A stretch of 64,000 nt of DNA from Delphinapterus leucas (Eukaryota; Chordata; Mammalia; Artiodactyla; Monodontidae). Positions 55,276 to 64,000 of the stretch are shown one piece after another. The stretch is taken from contig NW_022098072.1 in NCBI RefSeq assembly GCF_002288925.2, positions 20,746,489 through 20,810,488 on the forward strand, read 5' to 3'. Below the pieces are notes generated by a model that was not told the origin of the DNA, searched no databases, and worked only from the letters and a program-made list of their open reading frames with translations. The position numbers were made by a program, and so were the translations under genes. Within the stretch, counting starts at the first letter, position 1; each line of letters starts with the position of its first letter.

Positions 55276-55575
55276 CTTTTTTTTAATAGCATACTTAAAA
55301 AAAATTGAGGTATAGTTGATTTACAATAATATGTTTCAGGTGTATGACATAGTGATTCACAATTTTTAAAGTTTATACTCCATTTATACTTATATTCGCT
55401 ATATTCCCTGTGCTGTACAACATATCCTTGTAGCTTATTTATTTTACACATATATTTGTACCTTTTAATCCCATATCCCTATCTGGCTCCCCCCGCTTCC
55501 CTGTCCCCACTGGCAACCACTAGTTTGTTCTCTATATCTGAGTCTATTTCTTTGTTATATTCACTAGTTTTATTT

Positions 55576-55926
55576 ATTTATTTTTAAAATAAATTTATTT
55601 ATTTTAAAAATAAATTTATTTATTTTGGCTGCATTGGGTCTTCGTTGCCGCGCACGGGCTTTCTCTAGTTGCGGCGAGTGGGGGCTGCTCTTCATTGGGG
55701 TGTGCGGGCTTCTCATTGCGGTGGCCTCGCCCGCTGCGGAGCACCGGCTCTAGGCATGCGGGCTCGGTAGTTGTGGCTCGCGGGCTCTAGAGCACAGGCT
55801 CAGTAGTTCTGGCACACGGGCTTAGTTGCTGCACGGCATGTGGGATCCTCCCAGTCCAGGGCTTGAACCCGTGTCCCCTGCATCAGCAGGCGGATTCCTA
55901 ACCACTGAGCCACCAGGGAAGTCCCT
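55576..55926 (-). mobile_element. long CHR-1-like SINE
   Basis: Reverse-oriented, A/T-rich tail at the left with a tandem duplication ('aaataaatttatttatttt' twice, 55,588-55,626), then 'ggctgcattgggtcttcgtt' and the body, ending in the complement of the tRNA-like head ('ccaccagggaagtccc'). Flanked by 'gttttattt' at 55,567-55,575 and 55,927-55,935 (9-bp duplication). Same subfamily as 20,248-20,606. Confidence 0.9.
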
Positions 55927-56065
55927 GTTTTATTTTTTATATTCCACGTACAAGTATTTATCTTTCTCTGACTTATTTCACTTAGCATGATACTCTCCAG
56001 GACCATCCATATTGTTGCAAATGGCAAAATTCCGTTCCTTTTTTATGGCCGAGTAGTATTCCATT

Positions 56066-56104
56066 GTGTGTGTGTGTTTGTATATGTATATATATGTGTG
56101 TGTT

Positions 56105-56153
<49 letters not shown>
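56066..56153 (+). repeat. (TG)n(TA)n microsatellite within L1
   Basis: TG units with TA interruptions, followed by a pure (TA) run of about 41 bases (56,113-56,153). It lies after 'agtattccattg' and before 'tgccacagcttc', the same L1 ORF2 position as the repeats at 40,669 and 15,006. Confidence 0.97.
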
Positions 56154-56156
<3 letters not shown>

Positions 56157-56574
56157 ACAGCTTCTTTATCCTTTTCTCTATTGATGGACTCGTAGGTTGC
56201 TTCCATACCTTGGCTATTATAAATAATACTGCTATGAACATTGGGGCACATGTATCTTTTTGAATTAGTATTTTGTTTCTTTCATATATATACACCCAGA
56301 AGTGGAATTTCTGGGTCATATGGTAGTTCTAATTTTAGTTTTTTGATGAATCCGCATACTGTTTTCCATAGTGTCTGCACCAATTTACATTCCCACCAAC
56401 AGTGTACAAGGGTTCTGTTTTCTCTACATCCTCGCCAACATTTGTTATGTGTCCTTTTTGACGATAGTCATTCTGACCGGTCTGAGGTGATATCTCACTG
56501 TGGTTTTGATTTGCATTTCTCTGATGATTAACGATGTTGAGCATCTTTTCCTGTGCCCATTGGCTGTCCTTACT

Positions 56575-56960
56575 TCTTTTTCCCCCAGCTTTATTGAGAT
56601 ATAATTGACTTACAACATCATATAAGTTTAAGGTATACTAGGTAGTGATCACCACAATAAGGTTAGTTAACACATCTACCACCTCCCACAGTTAAATTTT
56701 GTGTGTGTGATGACAACTTTTAAAATCTACTCTTAGCAACTTTCAAATATACAATACAGTATTGTTATTTATAGTCACCACGCTGTATAATACATCTCCA
56801 GAACTTATTCATCTTATAACTGAAAGTTTGTACCTTTTGACCATCTTTACCCATTTCCCCCACTCCCTGCCCTTTAGCAACCACCAATCTGTTCTCTGTT
56901 TCTATGAGTCTGGTATTTTTAGATGTCGCATAAAATGAGAGTATACAGTGTTTGTTTTTC
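56575..56960 (-). mobile_element. older L1M 3' UTR fragment
   Basis: 'agctttattgagatataatt', 'gacttacaacatcatataag', 'ccaccacgctgtataataca'-like text, 'ctttagcaaccaccaatctg' and 'gtctggtatttttagatg' are the complement of an L1MA/L1MB type 3' UTR. It directly follows the previous L1. Confidence 0.78.
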
Positions 56961-59900
56961 TCCCTCTTTGTTGTTCTATCTGTCCTTTTGCAAAGTGCTA
57001 GCTGGCTGCCCCACCGACTTCTGTAATTCTGCTCTTCCCTCTCCCTGCCCCTCCTGCCACATTCTCAGAGCAGAACCAGCCACTTGGCCCCAGCCATGAG
57101 GGGTCAGTTTCATGGAGGCCACTTCCAGGGCTCACTGAGGGAGGGTAGATTCTATCTTGTTAGACCTGGGTGGGGCCTTGGAGGTCTTATGGTCCCACCC
57201 ATCCCGTGCAAGATGAGGAAGTGAAACCAGAGACACTGGACATGACCTTCTCAATGCCACAGAGGGAGTCAGTGCCAGATCCAGGAAGGAACTGTCTGGG
57301 ATTCTTTTTCAATAAATTCTCTTTTCCCCATTCTTCCTGTTATACACCAGGATGGAAAAAGGTGCCAACTTTTCTGGACACTCAAGACTCATGTGGCAGT
57401 GAAGGACACAGAAAAGCCAGAGAACCCAGCCTGGGAGGATAGAAGATGCCACTCGGGACTCACTAGTGTCCAGGAATGGAGGGCAAGATGGCAGAGGGAA
57501 TGGGTCAAGGTCCTTAGAATGTTCCACTGGAATGGTTCTAAGTCCTCAGGAGCTTCAGAATGAAGACTGAGGTATCTCTGTCAAAGATACGCTGAGAAGA
57601 CTCTTTCTCTTGGCAGAGTTCTTTTTTTTTTTCCTTCTATTTTTACCCATTAAAATGGGGAATTTCAAGGATCATTTGCAGGAAGGGGAGAGGCCTATGA
57701 GGAGAAGGGGAGTGAGTCATTGCTGAAAACCGAGGACTGGGCGGGGGAGGGGACTGATGCTTTGTTTCAGGGAAGATGAGGCCTTAGTCACAGGATGTGT
57801 CAGTTATTCCAGCTTGGCAAATGGCAGTGAACCTAGAAGGACTTCCTTTCACACTGGAATCGGGAACCTAAGCCTTAGGATATTTTGCATTTAAATAAAA
57901 AACATTTTGCTGGAAATTGAAAGAGAAGTGAGTTGAAAGGATTAAACACTTTTGGAATAGTTGAGTACGTGGGTTCCTGCCCAGGCATTACCTTAAGAGA
58001 GGAGTGTGTTTAGGTTTTTTTTTCATTTGTAAACCATTCCATCAGAAATCCGTATGTGGTGCATTTTGCTGCATGAAATTTTTAAATGGTAAATGATTTT
58101 AGCTATTTGAACATGTAGGTATTTATCAGAAATACAAAAACAAAGCCCTTTTTTCAGATCCTAATATACAGTTAGAGGCCCAGAATCAGTCTTTAATCAG
58201 ACACAGTCAAGAGATTATCGGTATTTAGAGGTCTGAACTATGCTCAGGACTATGGTATGTATTAAATCAAAGCCATATCTCAGTTCTGGAGGTAGGTTTA
58301 CATTACGAGTGATGATCTTTAACTTCATTCCAGCTGATTTATTATATAAGTGAGGCATAGAGTTTGGCTCATAGCAGATAATTCATGTTCTGCAGTGGAT
58401 CTCCAAGTTTCCGGAAATATCAAGTCATCTAGGTGGCCAGTCCAGTGAAACTGAGTCACTATCATGTGGCACATGCTTGATAATTTGGCCACACCCCCAG
58501 GCTTAAACCCCAGAGGCAGCCAGAGAAACGTATGCATGATTCACGTCTTTCATCTGTGACTGTCTCCTTAAATTGTGACTTCATTTCCATCAAATAACCC
58601 TTCAGTGGTTCAAACCTGTGACAGTGGCACCCGGGGCAGTTCAGGAATGGGAAAGAAAGGCTTCTGTTTCCTCTTGAAGCCACATGCCTGTGTGAACTGG
58701 ACACCTATACTTCCGTGTTCACGTGAGAAATGCTCTCCTCCCCGGAGCCCCAGCTCCATGCGTTCAGATGATTTATAGCATCGTAAGAAGGTGTGGCCAT
58801 GTGAGCCACGTCAGAGCATGTTAATGCTAACAAGACATGCATCTTTGGAAGGCGCTTAGGAAATCTCTCCAAGCTCCTAAAAGCTAGCCATTTGCCTGCA
58901 TTAAAATAAACTAGGTGTGCACAGTCTTCCAAGTGCCCCATAAATGGCTGCAGAGGAGGGCATGAGCATGAAGAAAATCACTTGCCTTAATCACTCCGCC
59001 TCTTCATACCCTCGAGGAGCCTCAGCCACCAGGCTCACAGGCCTTCTGATGAGGACCCAGTAGAAAGTGGGCCCACCTGCCTCTCCATTAACTTGAATAA
59101 ACTGTCCCATCTGCACAAGTGAACTACCTTTTCCATGTTTAGACCAATGTCTCAAATTTCTTATAGGCAGGTAGTTAGCCCCTGACTAATTCATATGCAC
59201 AAACTAATTGGGCAAACGTTAAGATTTGCTAAAAACCTCAGGCCTAACACAACCCGGTGCGGAAGTGGGTCAAGTAGGCCAGATGCCTATCTGTTGGATG
59301 ACCCTTCCTTAAGACAAGAGGCAAAGAAGCCAAGCTTTCCTGCAAGGTGGATACAACCTTTGTAAATGGCTGATGACTGTATCTCACTCAGAGCACCCAG
59401 GATATGGGACAGGGTAGGACAGAAATGACAAATAAGTCCATCTCACATGCCAAATCCAAAGAGCTACTAGTGGCCACGTATAGCACCTTGTTAAGAAGGA
59501 TTCTGGGGCAGCATCCAGGCTCACTAGGAAACAGATCTGTGATTGTTCAGCCAAGTCTGCTTCGGGCACAGGATGGAGAGGCAGCAGAGTTTAGCATCCT
59601 GGGTAGGTGTCTTAGACAATAGCTAAGAATTCTGTTGATCAATTCTTCCAGCAGGGAAGCCAGATCAAATTTAACTTGGCCTCCAATCTCTACAGGTTTT
59701 CTCAATATCCAATACAGACTGAAAGAAGCTCCTGCAGGCCACGTAAGAGATTTCCTCTAATCAGGGAGAGCCTTGGGAGCTGAGGAGATTCCTTAAGCTT
59801 TCATAGCTTCCTCATGCTTGTTACTTTCAGCGTCCGTCATCCGTTTCCACAGAGGAATTAGCAGTAAGTTTTTAAATGAAAGGGGAACTGATTTGCTTGT

Positions 59901-61224
59901 TTTGAGGGATGAGGTAAAAGTGGAGTCGGGGAGACTGTGCTTTGCCCAGGAGCTGGTCATGGGGGAAGAAAGTGCTCTTTGTTGGTGGTAGCAGCTCTGG
60001 AGTGGAAAGCAAAGCAGGTCGAACACCTGGGCCTGTGTGCTGGGAGCTGTGCTGTCCTCCTGGGAGGATAGGTGATGGAGGGGGTGGGCAGGTGAGAGGG
60101 AGGTGACACGGACACTGAACAGGTGGGAGTCCCGTGTGATTTTTAAAACTACATTGAGAATGTTTTCTGACTTTTCCTCTTATAAAATGATGGTTAAAGG
60201 AAAATATTGATAATTTGATTATATAAGTGGCAATAAAAAGAACTGACCTACAGTTTAGGTAAAGAGGACGTGCATGTAGGTATAAAAATGTCAACTTCAC
60301 AAGCGAAGACTTGGCCTTTCCTTCTGTAGAAACAGAAGCTATTTCTACTTCTAAATCTATAAATCTACAAAACTACACAAATGGACTAGAGCATGCTGAA
60401 GGGTTTCTTCCAGTTTATTTTTTATTCGTGAATATCATGAAGGCTACACGGATCTCTAATTTCTAAATCACAAAAAAACTTTCTATCCCTATTAAACTGG
60501 CTTCTTTCACTATTCTATATTCCTTCATAAAGCACTGGGGCAGTACTCAATTAAGTCTTTTAAGGAAATTCAGTATAAATTCTTTTCATGGCCCAAATAT
60601 TCTTTGAAGAATGAAGAAAAACAAAATATGCTCATTTTTCTTGGAAAATTAGCTGAGGCTATTTTTTGAACTGAAACTCTTAAAATTAAATCATTTCACT
60701 TGAAAGAAGCCAGAACACACATTCGTTCTCGATGCTCCCTGCCTCTTGCCGGGTGGACATGTCCAGAGAATTGCCGTGCCAAAATTCTACAAGTCTGGTC
60801 TTTAAACCTGTTTTCCAAGCCTGCCCTCCAGTTGTTTGTGGAGAAACATGCCTTTCATGGTAAAGGGAAACATACCCAGTGTCAAGTTCCATGCTGTTAA
60901 CTCTAAAATTAGAAAGTCTTGGTGGGAGGAGGGCAATGAGTGTAGGAATGATGGTAGTTACTCAGGAAGAAACTTAAATTAGATGGGACTGTACAGATGT
61001 TGTAATATGTGTTTTGTTTTATTTTTCTCACACAGCTGGGGATTTTTATAAGAGGAGCAAGCAGGGGGTGGGGTGCAGGGTGCGCTTCCAGGGAGAGTGT
61101 GAGGAGAGAGCTGTGGCCCTTGGTTTACAGTTTGTAACAAAGCAGGAAGCCCTCTCCCCCACCCGGCCCCAATTCCTTTCACCCCATAAATATTCTAGTC
61201 CTCTGTTTTCTTGATTTTTACTTC
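56961..61224. other. long unique stretch
   Basis: More than 4 kb without a confidently assigned transposon, the longest such stretch here. 57,165-57,300 weakly resembles the ancient repeat at 11,055. Only small domain-free ORFs occur (up to 142 codons at 59,872-60,300, minus). AT content rises after 60,100. No exon, RNA gene or CpG island is supported; conserved regulatory elements are possible but not visible. Confidence 0.4.
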
Positions 61225-62140
61225 TTTTTAAAACATTTTTTAAATTTTATATTGGAGAATAATTGATTAACAATGTTGTGTTAGTTTCAGGTGTACAGCA
61301 AAGTGAGTGTTGTACATGTATCTCTTCTTTTTCAGATTCTTTTCCCATTTAGGTTGTTACAGAGTTGAGCAGCGTCCCCTGTGCTATACAGTAGGTCCTT
61401 GTTGGTTACCTATTTTAAATATAGTGGTGTATACATGTCAATCCCAAATTCCCAACCTGCCTACCCTTCCCTCCTGGTAACCATAAATTCCATTCTCTAA
61501 GACTGTGAGTCTGTTTCTGTTTTGTAAATAAGTTCATTTGTATCATTTTTTTTAAGATTCTGCATATAAGTGATATCATATATTTGTCTTTCTCTGTCTG
61601 ACTTACTTCACTCAGTATGATAATCTCCAGGTCCATCCTTGTTGCTGCAAATGGCATTATTTCATTTTTTTAATGGCTGAGTAATATTCCATTGTATATA
61701 TGTACCACATCTTCTTTATCCATTTATCTGTTGACGGACATTTAGGTTGCTTCCATGTCTTGGCTATTGTAAATAGTGCTGCTATGAACACTGGGGTGCA
61801 TGTATCCTTTAGAACCATGTTTTTCTCTGGATATATGCCCAGGAGTGGGATTGCTGGATCATATGTTAATTTTATTTTTAGTTTCTTAAGGAGCCTCCAT
61901 ACTGTTCTCCGTAGTGGCTGTACCAATTTACATTCCCACCAACAGTGTAGAAGGGTTCCCTTTTCTCCACACCCTCTCGAGCATTTATTGTTTGTAGACT
62001 TTTTTTGATGATGGCTATTCTGACTGGTGTGAGGTGATACCTCATTGTATTGATAGTTTTGATTTGCATTTCTCTGATAATTAGCAATGTTGAGCATCTT
62101 TTCATGTGCTTCTTGGACATCTGTGTCTTCATTTTCACTT
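61225..62140 (-). mobile_element. 5'-truncated L1 (about 0.9 kb)
   Basis: Complement of L1 3' UTR ('ggagaataattgattaacaa', 'gtgctatacagtaggtcctt') and about 500 bp of ORF2 terminus. At the site expanded into microsatellites in other copies it keeps the plain 'cattgtatatatgtaccaca'. A six-base match 'acttct' flanks both ends, too short to be a firm target duplication. Confidence 0.88.
61657..62120 (-). pseudogene. L1 ORF2 C-terminal relic
   Basis: An open frame of about 155 codons of L1 origin on the minus strand: '[22 protein letters not shown]' region (cysteine-rich motif, with the first cysteine pair kept), '[11 protein letters not shown]', '[19 protein letters not shown]' and '[13 protein letters not shown]' at the end. 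No endonuclease or reverse-transcriptase catalytic domain is present. The frame extends upstream of L1 sequence only by chance. Confidence 0.9.
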
Positions 62141-64000
62141 CTAAAAGCAAAGTGGAAAGGGCAATGGATGGGTGATAGGTAGGTAGGTAGGTAGATAGAT
62201 GTGTGTGTGTGCACTTAACTTCGGGAAAGTTCTGAAAACCTGCAGTTCTACCTCTGAACTTTCCCTGCAAATCAACCTCCTCTTATCTTCTTCTTCCCAG
62301 TGTATTTGTCCCCAGGACACTGGGGCGTCCTGACCTTTCTGTGTTTCTGAGCAAATCCATGGCGGTGTGTGTCCCAGCTTCTGTGTTTCTGAGTATCCGG
62401 CTGCCAGAGCTGCAGAGATGGGATGGGAAAGAGAAGGGGTGTGTGTTCAGGCATGTTCTCCTTCTGCTGGGGCAAGGGTGTGGTTCTCTTTCCTTTGGCT
62501 TTACCAGAAGGGGAGGAAGTAAGTAGATGAGATCCTTGCCCTGGTCCAGGTAATGTGAGCAGTTTTGCCCTGCAACCAAAGCAAAGTTTCACCAGACCCA
62601 TGCTATGCCTGTTCATTTGTTTACCTCCTCATTTGTTTAGGTCTTAGGTCATTTTACCTAAATGTTAGGTCTTCCCTTCATGTCTACCGTGGTCATTTAG
62701 CCTCTGGAGCACAGGGACTAGGCTTTATTTATCTAAGTCTGTCTTCGGGGCTTGGTACAGCATCTGGTACCTAATGAGAGTTCAACAAGCATTTGAACAA
62801 GCCAGATCTCTTTAGTACACAGTCATTGACGTCTACCACATGCAAGACCCATACTCAGGACTGTGAGTGGGGGCTTGGGGGGTGTCACTGGTGAGTCGGG
62901 CACCTTGCAAGGTCACAGTCAGGTGAGGGAGAGGGAAGGCACCTGTGGAGGGGTGCAGACACATCCCTGAGCCTCTAAATATGACCCTTGCTTCTTGGTG
63001 AAGTCTGCATGTTTTAAATCCAGGAAATACTCATTTCTGAGTGGTGTTTCAGGTTTGTAGCCTCCATACTTCTAATATCAGCCACAGCATTCTGCCAGCT
63101 GCCCTTTGTGAGGCCCTTCTTTCTCCAGTCTTTGAGGATGCTTTGATTTGGATCCAACAAACGGCCTCCTTCCTCCCACAGATTCTGTGACACCTCATCC
63201 CCATTTCCCACAGCCCACAGCTCTCAATGTGGAGGCCTTCTAGTGACCAACCTGGTGCTCTTTGCAGCAGTGGTTTGTAGTAAAACAGCTAAAACTAATC
63301 TCAGGTAGAGCATGGGCTTTGTTCTGGAAAACTCCATTGCTACTGTTGGTCTATAGAGCAAAGGGCTCCGAGGACAAGGTCTGTAGCCTGGCCCGCTAAC
63401 GAAAAACATGAGAGGGGTGGGGTGTAGGGGAGAGGGCCACATTTACTCTCACTAAATAAAAAATGAAAAAGGCCAGCAGGGTTCTCTTGGTTGCTAGCTG
63501 GCAACAGTGGTGAGGGACACAGGCGGAGGCTGGGCTCTGGTTTTGAGCCACCGGAGGAGCACGGAAATTGTGGACAGTTTGCTGCTTTGTTTTAAACAAT
63601 TGAGATGATGCTGCCAAAGGGGGAAAGTTTGAAATCTGAACCTCGTGGCCGAAGTTACTGGCCAATTCTCCTTTTATTTGACATTAAAATGTGGTGTAAA
63701 TAAGCACCCTTAGGTAGTTTGGAAATGTAATACCACAGGGAGGTCCCACAGGAGGCCCAATGGGGCCACCTGTGTCTGGAAGCCCCCCCCCACCACAAGG
63801 ACTCTATTTTAATGTGATTCCTGTCCCGTGGTGGGTGAGCTGGAGGCATCTTCTTTGCTTGTGTCTGGGCTGTAGATGGGGAGCTGGGGAGAAGGATGGC
63901 AGTGAGACTGTTCTCCAGCCTGGCCCTGGGACTTGACCTCGGAACAGTGAGACCTTTGGAAAAACTAGAGAAAGCTATGGACATATCTTTTTTTTTTTTT
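62141..64000. other. unique sequence with a tetranucleotide repeat and an L2-like scrap
   Basis: 62,177-62,212 holds a short (AGGT)n/(AGAT)n/(TG)n run. 62,640-62,800 ('gagcacagggactaggcttt', 'agcatctggtacctaatgag') resembles a sense L2 3' end. A C-run lies at 63,785-63,792 and a T-run ends the window at 63,989-64,000. No gene is supported in the remainder. Confidence 0.4.

Larger units (their letters stand above)
55276..56565 (-). mobile_element. 5'-truncated L1, split by a long SINE
   Basis: Complement of L1 3' UTR ('aaaattgaggtatagttgat', 'ttccctgtgctgtacaacat', 'ctggcaaccactagtttg') and, after the SINE, ORF2 end ('ccatccatattgttgcaaat', 'ggccgagtagtattccattg', 'caccaatttacattcccac'). Antisense frames at 55,978-56,319 keep L1 ORF2 residues on both sides of the microsatellite. 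No ORF is intact. Confidence 0.88.

Noticed and set aside
55987..56319. ORFs with IYIYIY runs
   Set aside because: They are translations of the TA microsatellite in L1.
1..64000. CRISPR arrays, operons, plasmid or phage features
   Set aside because: The window is plainly mammalian nuclear DNA; direct repeats seen are target-site duplications or microsatellites.

Overview
This window looks like non-coding nuclear DNA from a whale or dolphin, either intergenic or deep intronic. The strongest clue is a set of about seven ~200-bp tRNA-derived SINEs with recognisable A and B boxes, several with 10-16 bp target-site duplications. Three longer relatives accompany them. I recognise these as the CHR family (CHR-2-like and CHR-1-like) that is abundant in cetaceans. 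The L1 subfamilies, including a nearly full-length element, fit the same lineage. The background is ordinary placental-mammal debris: MIR, L2, MER5, MER20, MLT1 LTRs and old L1M. Family names come from pattern recognition, not from a database search.

Layout. 1-13.5 kb: mostly unique sequence with MIR, MER5 and MLT1 fragments, two young SINEs, a CpG-rich orphan segment (10.54-10.99 kb) and a probable ERV LTR on the minus strand (11.43-12.02 kb). 13.6-20.1 kb: a decayed L1M pile-up on the plus strand, interrupted by a minus-strand L1, SINEs, another LINE 3' end and an MLT1 LTR. 20.2-27.1 kb: SINEs, MIR and L2 in otherwise unique DNA. 27.1-34.4 kb: an old L1M split by a 6.5-kb L1 insertion with a 14-bp target-site duplication and a 426-bp 3' transduction. 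34.4-40.2 kb: unique DNA with MIR, L2 and an ancient LINE relic. 40.2-42.65 kb: an L1 nested inside another L1, both on the minus strand and both with target-site duplications. 42.65-55.3 kb: unique DNA, an MLT1 LTR, a plus-strand L1M, two SINEs, MER20 and MIR. 55.3-57 kb: minus-strand L1s with a long SINE inserted. 57-64 kb: unique DNA plus one 5'-truncated minus-strand L1.

I found no convincing host protein-coding gene, no rRNA, no functional tRNA and no CRISPR array. All recognisable protein sequence belongs to retrotransposon reverse transcriptases or ORF1 proteins, and all of it is broken. The longest non-repeat ORF (171 codons, minus strand near 9.2-9.7 kb) has a splice-acceptor-like sequence at the right place and is flagged only as a weak exon candidate. 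The window does not show a new gene system. Its interest lies in retrotransposition and mutational mechanisms: an L1 with 3' transduction and a possibly spliced 5' UTR, a 47-bp patch of L1 ORF1 stitched into a neighbouring L1, and a template-switch-like perfect hairpin inside a SINE.
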